From: Spirosoma fluviale
GTDB taxonomy: Bacteria; Bacteroidota; Bacteroidia; Cytophagales; Spirosomataceae
Reading direction: 5' to 3'
Length of the DNA stretch: 37,764 nt
NCBI GenBank assembly: GCA_945866095.1
Contig: CAMBGA010000008.1
Span: forward strand, 1-37,764
Shown: positions 22,862 through 31,944 of the stretch, one piece after another
Position numbering within the stretch: the first letter of the stretch is position 1
How the letters are laid out: each line of letters starts with the position of its first letter
Program-made: the position numbers and the translations under genes
The notes under the pieces: model-generated
What the model saw: the letters and a program-made list of their open reading frames with translations, nothing else
The model's database searches: none
What the model was told of the DNA's origin: nothing

Positions 22862-24979
22862 TTAAGGTAAGGCTAATGCTACATAAGAATTTCCTTTGGT
22901 TGTTCCCAATTTTGTGCCTCCGCATGCCAGCACAATGTATTGTCTTCCATTTACCATATAGGTGGATGGAGTGGCAAATGATGCCGCAGGCAAAAGATAT
23001 TCGAAGAGTAATTTTCCATTAGATCGATCAAAGGCTCTGAATTTTCCATCTTTTGTTGACGCGATCAATAGCAATCCATTTTGGGTAATTATAGGCCCGC
23101 CATAATTTTCAGCTCCTGTATTTTTTATTCCTTTTTTAGCTAATATAGGTTCATCACCAAAGGGAATTTTCCAGAGATATTTACCTGTATTAAGGTCGAT
23201 AGCATTTAAAGTTCCCCAAGGAGGACTTATTCCTGCCATCCCCTCCGCATCTAAAAATTTATTATAACCAGTCATTTTGTACGGAGGAAGATTTTTAGAT
23301 TTTAAATCTTGGACACTTATTATTTCTTTGGGTGCTTCTTTAAATAAGAAGGCTAATAAATTTGATTTTTCTGTAGCGGTCAATTGCTCAAATCCGGGCA
23401 TCATCCCTTTGCCTTGAGTCACTATTTCGTTGACAAATGCTTTTTTCCTTCTTTGATGAATGGTATTCAATTCTGGGAATCCACTTTTGACATTTCCTTC
23501 TAATTCCGCGCCATGGCATGACTTACAATACGTTTTATATACGTTTTCCCCCGTCGCTTTTAGGTTAGTGGCAGCTGGTTCCATCGTTTGAATCCAACCC
23601 ATTTCGTTTGAATTAATGTAAATGATCCCTTTTTCAGGATCCGCACCAGCACCTCCCCATTCACCACCTCCATCAAATCCTGGAAGGATTAAGGTTCCTT
23701 TTTTTGATGGCGCCGCATACCAATTTTTATCTATTGATTTTAAGGTTTGTTTTAGTTGGGATATGTTTTGAGAATAAGGATTAACGTCTTCGCTCGATAA
23801 TTCATTTGATTGTCTTGCATAAGGTTTAGGTAATGTGGGCACCGGTTGGGTAGGCCAAGCGCTTTCTTCAGAAAATTCAGATTTTGGTACTTTTTTTTCA
23901 ATGATTGGAAAAAGAGGTTTTCCACTTACTCGATCGAAAACAAACACATAACCTTGTTTAGTGATTTGTGCCACGGCATCTATTTTCTTCCCATTTTTAA
24001 TGACGGTTATCAAATTAGGCGGAGCAGGAAGGTCTCGATCCCATATATCGTGATGTGTAGTTTGAAAATGCCAAAGCCTTTTTCCTGTATTGGCATCTAA
24101 AGCCAAAAGGCAGTTGGCAAATAAATTTTGTCCCTTTCGATTACCACCCCAGAAATCATATCCAGCTGATCCAGTAGGTACAAATATGATTCCTCTTTTT
24201 TCGTCGACGGCCATTCCGGCCCAATTATTTGCGGCACCTACATACTCATTTTTATAGGCATCTTTGGGCCAAGTGGAATATCCGAATTCACCGGGATAGG
24301 GGATCGTATGGAAGGTCCAAGCAATTTTCCCTGTGATCACATCGAATGCTCTCAAATCACCTGGGGCAGCGTCTGCACCCTCAGATAATCGTACAGGCAT
24401 GATGATTAAGTTTTTATAAATCGTTCCAGGTGTATTGGATATAATGAATTTATCTTGGGCAATTTTGGGTAATCCTTCGTGCAAATCTACTTTTCCAGAT
24501 TGACCGAAAGATAAAATCGGTTGGCCTGTCTTCGCGTCTAATGCCCATAAATTAGGTCCAGCCGTAAATAATATGCGATTTTCATGTTCACCTTTCCACA
24601 AACTAACCCCTCTGCTGGTACTTGCCCAGTTTTTTAAAGGATCACCAAATTTCCAAATTTGTTTGCCGGTGGCAGCATTTAAAGCAAATGCTTGAAGTCC
24701 TGAACTGATCCCATACAAAATCCCATTGGAAATAATGGGGTTGCTTTGCATTTGGCCCGAATCAGGCATGGAATAGGTCCATGCTATTTTTAATTGGGCT
24801 ACATTATCTTTCGTAATTTGATCCAAGGTGCTGAAATGATTGCGGTCAGAGCCACCTAAATAGGAGTCCCAGTCATCATTTTGATTTTGACTAATGAAAG
24901 AAATTAAAAAAGAACTCGATATAAAAACGATGATTCCTGCAATTATTTTCGCGTTAAAAGAGAATTTATTTGCTTTCAT
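22862..24979 (-). CDS. PQQ-dependent dehydrogenase with an internal cytochrome c domain
   Basis: The 705-residue product is predicted to oxidise a sugar or alcohol in the periplasm and pass electrons to its own heme. After an N-terminal signal or membrane anchor (about 10-30), WDSYLGGSDRNHFSTLDQI begins an eight-bladed quinoprotein propeller with repeated tryptophan-docking blades (TGKQIWKF, TGKIAWTFHT, TGKRLWHFQT, TGKYLWKI). A heme c site CKSCH lies at 485-489, with a likely Met ligand in GKGMMPGF. This domain (about 465-550) is inserted before the last blades and not appended at the end. The family includes glucose dehydrogenase-like enzymes, but the substrate cannot be read from sequence. 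No PQQ synthesis genes are in the window. Confidence 0.88.
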   Translation of the reverse strand: MKANKFSFNAKIIAGIIVFISSSFLISFISQNQNDDWDSYLGGSDRNHFSTLDQITKDNVAQLKIAWTYSMPDSGQMQSNPIISNGILYGISSGLQAFALNAATGKQIWKFGDPLKNWASTSRGVSLWKGEHENRILFTAGPNLWALDAKTGQPILSFGQSGKVDLHEGLPKIAQDKFIISNTPGTIYKNLIIMPVRLSEGADAAPGDLRAFDVITGKIAWTFHTIPYPGEFGYSTWPKDAYKNEYVGAANNWAGMAVDEKRGIIFVPTGSAGYDFWGGNRKGQNLFANCLLALDANTGKRLWHFQTTHHDIWDRDLPAPPNLITVIKNGKKIDAVAQITKQGYVFVFDRVSGKPLFPIIEKKVPKSEFSEESAWPTQPVPTLPKPYARQSNELSSEDVNPYSQNISQLKQTLKSIDKNWYAAPSKKGTLILPGFDGGGEWGGAGADPEKGIIYINSNEMGWIQTMEPAATNLKATGENVYKTYCKSCHGAELEGNVKSGFPELNTIHQRRKKAFVNEIVTQGKGMMPGFEQLTATEKSNLLAFLFKEAPKEIISVQDLKSKNLPPYKMTGYNKFLDAEGMAGISPPWGTLNAIDLNTGKYLWKIPFGDEPILAKKGIKNTGAENYGGPIITQNGLLLIASTKDGKFRAFDRSNGKLLFEYLLPAASFATPSTYMVNGRQYIVLACGGTKLGTTKGNSYVALALP

Positions 24980-25073
24980 ATGGGGTATAAGTATAGTAAT
25001 TTGAGGATATATATATAATTTACCGATGAATATTTTATACTATATTTCAAATTTAACATTTTAAATTAATTCC

Positions 25074-26126
25074 ATGGGCTCTATTTTAGGTTTATTCTTT
25101 CATTCTTTAGGAGGTTTTGCTTCGGGTAGTTTTTATATCCCTTATCGCAAAATTCAAGTGTGGTCTTGGGAAAGTGCATGGATTATTGGCGGACTATTTT
25201 CTTGGATTTTGGTTCCTTTATTGTCAGCCTATTTAACCATTCCGAATTTCATGGAAATTATCATGAATGCGGATAGTAATGTTTTGCTATGGACGTTTGT
25301 ATTTGGTGTATTGTGGGGAATTGGTGGATTGACTTTCGGATTGGCCATGCGTTATTTAGGCATGTCTTTGGGAATGTCTATTGCCTTAAGTCTATGTAGT
25401 ATTTTTGGAGCTTTAGTTCCGCCTATTTATCGAGAAATAGCGAAAGTTAAAGGGGATACCATTTCTCATATCGTGGGAAGTACTGGAGGTCAAATTGTCT
25501 TATTAGGTATTTTGGTTTGTGTTCTGGGCATATATTTATGTGGAAAAGCGGGGATGATGAAGGAGAATGAGTTATCTCAAGAACAGAAGCAAGAAAGTAT
25601 CAAGGAATTTGATTTGACCAAGGGTTTGATTGTTGCCACCATTTCAGGTTTGTGCAGTGCTTGTTTTAATTTTGGTATTGAAGCTGGCAAAGATATGGCA
25701 GCAGTGGCGGTTGAGAAAGGCTCTGATCCCTTGTTTCAAAATAATGTCATTTTTGTGGTGGTATTATGGGGTGGTTTTCTGACCAATTTCGTTTGGTGTA
25801 TGTATTTGAATTTCAGCAATAAAACCTTTGGGGATTATTTAAACAAGAATTCACCTTTGCGAATGAATTATACATTTGCTGCTGTGGCAGGAACAACCTG
25901 GTTTTTGCAATTTTTCTTTTATGGCATGGGGGAGAGTAAATTAGGGAATGGAGCTAGTTCATGGATTTTGCATATGGCTACGATCATCATCACGTCAAAT
26001 TTTTGGGGAATTTATTTCAAGGAATGGAATGGCGTTTCGAAGTCTACTTATAGGACAGTCGTGGCAGGTATTGTGGTTATTTTAGTTTCGGTTATTATTG
26101 TTGGCATAGGAAATTCATTTAGCTAA
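25074..26126 (+). CDS. rhaT: L-rhamnose-proton symporter RhaT family
   Basis: The 350-residue inner-membrane protein has about ten predicted helices and RhaT family landmarks: SGSFYIPYRKIQVWSWESAWIIGG near the N-terminus, LWGIGGLTFGLAMRYLGMSLGMSIALS in the middle, and SNFWGIYFKEW near the C-terminus. RhaT in E. coli imports L-rhamnose with protons. A regulator gene follows 2 nt downstream and no rhamnose catabolic enzyme (RhaA, RhaB, RhaD) lies nearby. The substrate is thus rhamnose by family and not proven by context. Confidence 0.9.
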   Translation: MGSILGLFFHSLGGFASGSFYIPYRKIQVWSWESAWIIGGLFSWILVPLLSAYLTIPNFMEIIMNADSNVLLWTFVFGVLWGIGGLTFGLAMRYLGMSLGMSIALSLCSIFGALVPPIYREIAKVKGDTISHIVGSTGGQIVLLGILVCVLGIYLCGKAGMMKENELSQEQKQESIKEFDLTKGLIVATISGLCSACFNFGIEAGKDMAAVAVEKGSDPLFQNNVIFVVVLWGGFLTNFVWCMYLNFSNKTFGDYLNKNSPLRMNYTFAAVAGTTWFLQFFFYGMGESKLGNGASSWILHMATIIITSNFWGIYFKEWNGVSKSTYRTVVAGIVVILVSVIIVGIGNSFS

Positions 26127-26128
26127 AT

Positions 26129-27151
26129 ATGGCCATTTTTGAGTTTATACATATAGATGAATTTTCATCAACGCCGAAATATCGCCAATTGGCGAATTCG
26201 ATTATTGAAGCTATTCAGAAAAACAAATTGAAAAAAGGGGATGTTCTACCATCCATCAATGAAGTTAGTTTTCATTATTACATATCTAGGATAACCGTTG
26301 AAAAAGGCTACAATTATTTAAAATCAATCGGGATTATAGAATCAATTCGGGGAAAAGGTTTTTTTATCAATGTAGATTCTATCCCCGTCACTTATCGGAT
26401 TTTTTTATTGTTTAATAAGCTTAGTGAGCATAAGAAAATTATATATGATGCTTTTGTTAAAGAGTTGGGAGAAAATGCGGTAGTTGATTTTTACGTATAT
26501 AATAATGACTTCAATTTGTTTAAACGAATTATCGAACGTAGAGAAAAAGATTATACACACATTGTAATCATTCCACATTTTCTAGAGGATAATGAAGATG
26601 CTTACAAATTAATTAACACCTTGCCAAAAGAGAAATTAATTATTGTAAGTAAGAAAATACCAGGGATTACAGGGCAAATTTCAATGGTGTATGAGAATTT
26701 TGAAAAAGATATCTATGCAAGTTTAATGGAGGCTAAGGAGTCCTTGGCAAAATATAACCGCATCAATTTAATTTTCCCATATCACAATAATAATAACATT
26801 GAAATAGTTCAAGGATTTAAGAGTTTTTGTCAAGACTTTGCTTTTGATTATGCGGTGCTGGATTCATCGGCCAATGTTAACTTACTGAATGGTGATGTCT
26901 TTATAACGGTCATGGAGGATGATTTGATAATTTTGTTAGATCAAATATTAGCTCAAAAATTACAGATTGGTGTTGACATAGGCCTAATTTCCTATAATGA
27001 AACTCCGATAAAAAGATTGATTGGCCAAGGGATTTCCACCATATCAACTGACTTCAAGCAATTGGGAATTTCAGCTGCGGAACTGGTCATGTCAGGAGAT
27101 AAGGTACAAATTGAAAATCCTTTTTACTTTACGCATAGGCCATCCATTTAA
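26129..27151 (+). CDS. GntR-type transcription regulator with sugar-binding-like C-terminus
   Basis: Residues 1-75 form a GntR winged helix (STPKYRQLANSIIEAI, LKKGDVLPSINEVS, then ISRITVEKGYNYLKSIGIIESIRGKGFFI). The remaining 260 residues resemble a LacI/periplasmic-binding-protein ligand domain (FDYAVLDSSANVNLLNGDVFITVMEDD, ending GISTISTDFKQLGISAAELV). This GntR-plus-LacI-like layout is common among Bacteroidota sugar regulators. Its position 2 nt after rhaT suggests that it controls the transporter and possibly a wider regulon in response to the imported sugar. The ligand is unknown. Confidence 0.85.
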   Translation: MAIFEFIHIDEFSSTPKYRQLANSIIEAIQKNKLKKGDVLPSINEVSFHYYISRITVEKGYNYLKSIGIIESIRGKGFFINVDSIPVTYRIFLLFNKLSEHKKIIYDAFVKELGENAVVDFYVYNNDFNLFKRIIERREKDYTHIVIIPHFLEDNEDAYKLINTLPKEKLIIVSKKIPGITGQISMVYENFEKDIYASLMEAKESLAKYNRINLIFPYHNNNNIEIVQGFKSFCQDFAFDYAVLDSSANVNLLNGDVFITVMEDDLIILLDQILAQKLQIGVDIGLISYNETPIKRLIGQGISTISTDFKQLGISAAELVMSGDKVQIENPFYFTHRPSI

Positions 27152-27206
27152 TGCCTGTTTGGTTGGTTCATCTTTAGGAATTTTACGGATTACAGGTATT
27201 TTTTCT

Positions 27207-27236
27207 TTGCTTTTTTGCAAAAAAAATAGCAATTTT
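27207..27236 (+). terminator. Weak hairpin between the regulator and leuC
   Basis: TTGC and GCAA arms enclose a T-tract pairing with an A-tract with one mismatch, followed by TTTT. It lies 55 nt after the regulator stop. Most of the stem is A-T pairs, so this is only a possible terminator. Confidence 0.3.
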
Positions 27237-27281
27237 AGGGTTTAGGTTTAATTAAATAGATTAAAATATCAAATTTTTACA

Positions 27282-28685
27282 ATGAGCAACTCCCCAAAAA
27301 CCTTGTTTGATAAAGTCTGGGATTCACATGTTGTTCGTCAAATTGCTGACGGGCCAGATGTTTTTTTTATAGACCGACATTTTATTCATGAAGTGACTAG
27401 TCCAGTAGCCTTTTTAGGTTTAGAGCAAAGAGGGCTTGGTGTTTTATTTCCTGAAAAAACGTTTGCAACTGCAGATCATAATACACCTACCATAAACCAA
27501 CATCTTCCTGTCGAAGATCCTTTGTCAGCGAATCAATTGCTGCAATTGGAGAAAAATACAAGCAAATATGGCATTTCACATTGGGGTTTAGGAAATCCTA
27601 AAAATGGAATTGTTCACGTAGTTGGACCAGAAAACGGAATTACATTACCCGGAATGACCATTGTTTGTGGGGACTCACATACTTCTACGCATGGGGCCTT
27701 TGGCGCTATTGCCTTTGGAATAGGTACTTCTGAAGTGGAAATGGTTCTTTCTTCACAGTGTATTATGCAGCCTAAACCGATTAAAATGCGGATTAATGTG
27801 AATGGCCAATTAGGAAAAGGGGTTACGCCGAAAGACGTGGCTTTATATATTATTTCAAAATTGTCAACTTCAGGTGCTACAGGTTATTTTGTGGAATATG
27901 CAGGAGATGTTTTTGAAAATATGTCTATGGAAGGACGTATGACGGTTTGTAATTTAAGTATTGAGATGGGTGCTAGGGGTGGAATGATTGCTCCAGACCA
28001 AACTACTTTTGATTATATCAATGGGCGCGAATTAGCCCCTAAAGGAGCAGATTGGGATAAGCAATTGACTTATTGGAAAACATTGAAAACAGACTCGGGT
28101 TCAGTATTTGATAAAGAAATTACTTTTTTAGCTTCTGATATTGAACCTATGATTACTTATGGTACCAATCCAGGTATGGGCATGGGTATTTCTAGAAATA
28201 TTCCTCAAGCAAAAGATTTAGAAGGAGGCGCGTCAAGTTATGCTAAGTCTTTAGATTACATGGGATTTGAAGAGAATGATTCGATGATTGGTAAAAAAGT
28301 CGACTATGTATTTATTGGGTCTTGTACGAATGGCCGCATAGAAGATTTTAGAGCATTTGCTTCGATCGTTAAAGGTCGGAAAAAAGCGGATCACGTAACG
28401 GCTTGGGTGGTTCCGGGTTCACATGTGGTGGAAGCTCAAATACATGAAGAAGGTATTTTTGATATTTTGACTGAGGCGGGTTTTGCCTTACGCCAACCAG
28501 GTTGTTCGGCTTGTTTAGCCATGAATGACGATAAGATTCCTGCTGGGAAATATGCGGTGAGTACATCGAATCGTAATTTTGAAGGTCGCCAGGGACCAGG
28601 TTCTAGAACCTTATTGGCCAGCCCATTAGTAGCCGCTGCAGCTGCAATTACTGGGGTTGTAACCGATCCAAGACAATTTTTATAA
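27282..28685 (+). CDS. leuC: 3-isopropylmalate dehydratase large subunit
   Basis: LeuC with LeuD isomerises 2-isopropylmalate to 3-isopropylmalate using a 4Fe-4S cluster. The three cluster cysteines are visible: Cys348 in [13 protein letters not shown], and Cys408 and Cys411 in [20 protein letters not shown] and [24 protein letters not shown] are standard active-site segments. The 467 residues match bacterial LeuC. It is the first gene of leuC-leuD-leuA/cimA-like-leuB, all on one strand with gaps of 4-17 nt. Confidence 0.98.
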   Translation: MSNSPKTLFDKVWDSHVVRQIADGPDVFFIDRHFIHEVTSPVAFLGLEQRGLGVLFPEKTFATADHNTPTINQHLPVEDPLSANQLLQLEKNTSKYGISHWGLGNPKNGIVHVVGPENGITLPGMTIVCGDSHTSTHGAFGAIAFGIGTSEVEMVLSSQCIMQPKPIKMRINVNGQLGKGVTPKDVALYIISKLSTSGATGYFVEYAGDVFENMSMEGRMTVCNLSIEMGARGGMIAPDQTTFDYINGRELAPKGADWDKQLTYWKTLKTDSGSVFDKEITFLASDIEPMITYGTNPGMGMGISRNIPQAKDLEGGASSYAKSLDYMGFEENDSMIGKKVDYVFIGSCTNGRIEDFRAFASIVKGRKKADHVTAWVVPGSHVVEAQIHEEGIFDILTEAGFALRQPGCSACLAMNDDKIPAGKYAVSTSNRNFEGRQGPGSRTLLASPLVAAAAAITGVVTDPRQFL

Positions 28686-28702
28686 TATTTAAAAAGATTA
28701 TT

Positions 28703-29293
28703 ATGGCTTACGATAGTTTTAAAGTTTTACGTAGTTCTGCCGTTCCTTTGCCCATAGAAAATGTGGATACGGATCAAATCATTCCAGCTCGTTTTTTGAA
28801 GGCTACCGAACGAAAAGGTTTTGGTGACAACTTATTTAGAGATTGGCGCTATGACAAAAACGACCAAGCGAAATCTGATTTTATTTTAAATAACCCTACT
28901 TATTCAGGTAAGATATTAGTGGGTGGGAAAAATTTTGGATCAGGTTCTTCTCGGGAGCATGCTGCTTGGGCCATTTATGACTATGGTTTTCGCTGCGTAG
29001 TTTCTTCTTTTTTTGCTGATATATTTCGTGGAAACTCGATCAATGTAGGTATTTTACCTGTTCAAGTAAGTCCAGAATTTTTACATCAAATATTTACAGC
29101 GATGGAAAAAAATCCGAAAGCAGAATTGGAAGTAAGTCTTCCAGAACAAACCATTACGATTGTTTCAACAGGTGCTTCCGAATCTTTTGAGATTAATGGG
29201 TACAAGAAAAATAATTTATTAAATGGCTTTGATGATATCGATTATCTTCAATCGATGAAGGGGGAAATAGCTACGTTTGCACTTAACCGATAA
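28703..29293 (+). CDS. leuD: 3-isopropylmalate dehydratase small subunit
   Basis: LeuD supplies the swivelling domain of the isomerase. It starts 17 nt after leuC and shows NVDTDQIIPARFLK, the substrate-binding loop NFGSGSSREHAAWAI, and FADIFRGNSINVGILPV. The 196-residue length is typical of the bacterial small subunit. The predicted start of the next gene falls 4 nt after its stop. Confidence 0.98.
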   Translation: MAYDSFKVLRSSAVPLPIENVDTDQIIPARFLKATERKGFGDNLFRDWRYDKNDQAKSDFILNNPTYSGKILVGGKNFGSGSSREHAAWAIYDYGFRCVVSSFFADIFRGNSINVGILPVQVSPEFLHQIFTAMEKNPKAELEVSLPEQTITIVSTGASESFEINGYKKNNLLNGFDDIDYLQSMKGEIATFALNR

Positions 29294-29297
29294 GCAT

Positions 29298-30812
29298 TTG
29301 AAACGCCACATAGAAATAATGGACACGACTCTGCGCGATGGAGAACAAACAAGCGGAGTGTCGTTTTCAGCTTCTGAGAAATTAACAATAGCGCAATTAC
29401 TTTTAACTGAATTAAAAGTTGATCGGATTGAAATTGCCTCTGCTCGGGTTTCTGATGGCGAGTTTCAAGCAGTGAAAAAAATCACAGAATGGGCAGCCAT
29501 TCATGGTTATCTGAATAAAGTTGAAGTGTTGACTTTTGTGGATGGCGGAACTTCGGTGGATTGGATGATATCTAGCGGTGCTAAAGTCATGAATTTGCTG
29601 ACCAAAGGTTCTTTAAATCACTTGAAGCACCAACTGAAAAAATCTCCGGAACAGCATTTTTCTGAAATAGCGGAATCCATTCATTTGGCCGTTTCTAAAG
29701 GATTAGAAGTAAATGTGTATTTGGAAGATTGGAGCAACGGGATGCGGAATAGCAAAGAATATGTGATTGAATACCTTGACTTTATCCAACATTTGCCCAT
29801 CAAACGTATTTTATTGCCTGATACTTTAGGAGTTTTAATTCCTTCTGAGGTCGCAGCATTTATTTCGGAACTCGTTCAGCGGTATCCGAAAATTCATTTT
29901 GATTTTCATGCGCACAATGATTATGATTTAGGTACTGCCAATGCGCTTGAAGCCGTTAGGAATGGTGTTCATGGATTACATTTAACGGTCAATGGCATGG
30001 GAGAACGAGCAGGAAATGCTCCTTTAGCCAGTGTTATAGCTGTTTTAAATGATTATCAAAAAGATGTTTCTACTTCTGTTTGCGAAAAATCATTGTATAG
30101 CGTGAGTAAGTTGGTGGAGACTTTTTCAGGATTTAGAATTCCTGCCAATAAGCCCGTAGTAGGCGAAAATGTATTTACCCAAACTGCTGGAATTCATGCA
30201 GATGGAGATAAAAAGAATAATTTATATCACAATGATTTAATGCCTGAGCGTTTTGGGCGGGAGCGTAAATATGCGTTAGGGAAAACGAGTGGCAAAGCAA
30301 ACATTGCTAATAATTTGGCCCAATTGGGTATTCAACTTTCGGATCAAGATCTGAAAAAAGTAACCCAACGGATTATTGAATTAGGAGATAGGAAAGAGGT
30401 AGTGACTCAAAATGACCTTCCTTATATTATTTCAGATGTTTTGGATAGCAGTTCGATTGAGGAACGTGTTCAAGTGTTAAATTATGTGCTGACACATTCC
30501 AAGGATTTACGACCTTCAGTTACGTTAAAAATTTCCATTGACGGTGAATATTTTGAAGAACATGCACAAGGTGATGGTCAATACGATGCTTTTATGAAAG
30601 CATTGTTAATTATCTTTGAAAAAAATGGTAAAATCTTACCTCAATTAAAAGATTATGCAGTTCGAATACCTCCTGGTGGAGATTCAGATGCATTGTGTGA
30701 AACAATTATTACCTGGGCTCACGGGGATCGAGAGCTCATTACCCGAGGCTTAGATTCTGACCAGACGGTTTCTGCGATCAAAGCCACTCAGAAAATGTTG
30801 AATTTAATTTAA
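29298..30812 (+). CDS. Isopropylmalate/citramalate synthase family protein (LeuA/CimA-like)
   Basis: The catalytic TIM barrel carries IMDTTLRDGEQTSGVSF, FDFHAHNDYDLGTANALEAV with the HxH metal ligands, and NGMGERAGNAPLASVI. A C-terminal LeuA-type regulatory domain (about 390-504, LRPSVTLKISIDGE onward) suggests feedback control. It condenses acetyl-CoA with a 2-oxo acid: 2-oxoisovalerate if LeuA, pyruvate if CimA. The RDGEQTSGVSF form is CimA-like, but the leucine operon favours isopropylmalate synthase, so I leave the symbol blank. I chose TTG at 29298 (MKRHIEIMDTTLRDGEQ, 504 residues), 4 nt after leuD. The track's TTG at 29277 adds seven residues and overlaps leuD. Confidence 0.85.
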   Translation: MKRHIEIMDTTLRDGEQTSGVSFSASEKLTIAQLLLTELKVDRIEIASARVSDGEFQAVKKITEWAAIHGYLNKVEVLTFVDGGTSVDWMISSGAKVMNLLTKGSLNHLKHQLKKSPEQHFSEIAESIHLAVSKGLEVNVYLEDWSNGMRNSKEYVIEYLDFIQHLPIKRILLPDTLGVLIPSEVAAFISELVQRYPKIHFDFHAHNDYDLGTANALEAVRNGVHGLHLTVNGMGERAGNAPLASVIAVLNDYQKDVSTSVCEKSLYSVSKLVETFSGFRIPANKPVVGENVFTQTAGIHADGDKKNNLYHNDLMPERFGRERKYALGKTSGKANIANNLAQLGIQLSDQDLKKVTQRIIELGDRKEVVTQNDLPYIISDVLDSSSIEERVQVLNYVLTHSKDLRPSVTLKISIDGEYFEEHAQGDGQYDAFMKALLIIFEKNGKILPQLKDYAVRIPPGGDSDALCETIITWAHGDRELITRGLDSDQTVSAIKATQKMLNLI

Positions 30813-30819
30813 AATAAAA

Positions 30820-31893
30820 ATGGTGAAAAAGCATATTTTAATTGTTCCAGGGGATGGAATTGGCCAAGAAGTTACGGCAGTAGGTAAAAAAGTCTTAGAG
30901 AAAATTGCGGCCAAATTTGGCCATGAGTTTACGTATGATGAAGCATTAATTGGGCATGAGGCTATTGAGGCAACAGGTGATCCACTTCCTGCAGAGACTT
31001 TAGTAAAAATGAAAGCCTCGGATGCCGTTCTTTTTGGCGCCGTAGGTCATCCCAAATATGATAATGATCCTTCAGCCAAAGTTAGGCCTGAGCAGGGTTT
31101 ATTGAAAATGCGTAAGGAATTAGGTTTATATGCGAATTTGAGACCTATCAAATTATTTGATGAATTATTAAGTGCGTCAAGCATTAAACCAGAAATTTTA
31201 AAAGGAGCCGATATTTTATTCTTTCGTGAATTAACAGGTGATATTTATTTTGGCGAAAAGGGTCGCAAAAATAATGGCGATACGGCTTATGATGTTGCTG
31301 AATATAGCCGTTATGAGGTTGAGCGTATTGGCCGAAAGGCATTTGATGCGGCAATGACGCGTAAAAAGCATTTAGTTTCCGTAGACAAAGCGAATGTATT
31401 AGAGACTTCTCGATTATGGAGAGAAGTTATTCAGAAATTAGCTTTGGAATATCCTGAAGTTACAGTGGAATATCAATTTGTGGATACGACCGCGATGTTG
31501 CTAATTAAAGATCCTAAGCGTTTTGATGTGGTGGTTACCGCTAATTTGTTTGGAGATATTTTAACGGATGAAGCGTCTCAAATAGCAGGTTCGATGGGGA
31601 TGTTGGCTTCTGCGTCAATCGGAGATGGAACAGGTGTTTACGAACCTATTCATGGTTCTGCGCATGATATCACTGGAAAAGGTTTGGCTAATCCATTAGC
31701 TTCTATTTTATCTGCAGCTTTGTTGTTAGATATATCATTTGGCTTAAAGAAAGAGTCGGAGACGATTATAAACGCGGTGGATGCTTTATTGAAAAAGGGT
31801 TTTAGAACCCGTGATATAGCGGATGCGAATACTTCAGCGAACATGATTTTAGGTACTGAGGCGATTGGCGAGGAAATTCTAAAATTGATTTAA
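30820..31893 (+). CDS. leuB: 3-isopropylmalate dehydrogenase
   Basis: LeuB performs the NAD-dependent oxidative decarboxylation of 3-isopropylmalate to 2-oxoisocaproate. VPGDGIGQEV opens the protein, RELTGDIYFGEKGR holds substrate arginines, VVTANLFGDILTDEASQIAGSMG has the metal-binding aspartates, and GDGTGVYEPIHGSAHDITGKGLANP contacts NAD. At 357 residues it is standard length. It begins 7 nt after the synthase gene and is the last operon gene before a terminator-like hairpin. Confidence 0.97.
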   Translation: MVKKHILIVPGDGIGQEVTAVGKKVLEKIAAKFGHEFTYDEALIGHEAIEATGDPLPAETLVKMKASDAVLFGAVGHPKYDNDPSAKVRPEQGLLKMRKELGLYANLRPIKLFDELLSASSIKPEILKGADILFFRELTGDIYFGEKGRKNNGDTAYDVAEYSRYEVERIGRKAFDAAMTRKKHLVSVDKANVLETSRLWREVIQKLALEYPEVTVEYQFVDTTAMLLIKDPKRFDVVVTANLFGDILTDEASQIAGSMGMLASASIGDGTGVYEPIHGSAHDITGKGLANPLASILSAALLLDISFGLKKESETIINAVDALLKKGFRTRDIADANTSANMILGTEAIGEEILKLI

Positions 31894-31913
31894 TTCCAAA
31901 TATTTGTATTTTT

Positions 31914-31944
31914 ATGCTCAGGGATTTGTATCTGAGCATTTTTT
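31914..31944 (+). terminator. Terminator after leuB, directly abutting the next start codon
   Basis: An 8-bp perfect stem ATGCTCAG / CTGAGCAT with a 10-nt loop is followed by a T-run. The T-run ends at 31944, and the ATG of the next gene is at 31945. It is a credible terminator for the leu operon, but it also occupies the whole ribosome-binding region of the downstream gene. Confidence 0.75.

Noticed and set aside
25000-25050. TA-rich run upstream of rhaT as a repeat or promoter
   Set aside because: It is simple AT-rich sequence. A TATATTTC at 25041 resembles a -7 box, but no TTTG lies at the right distance.
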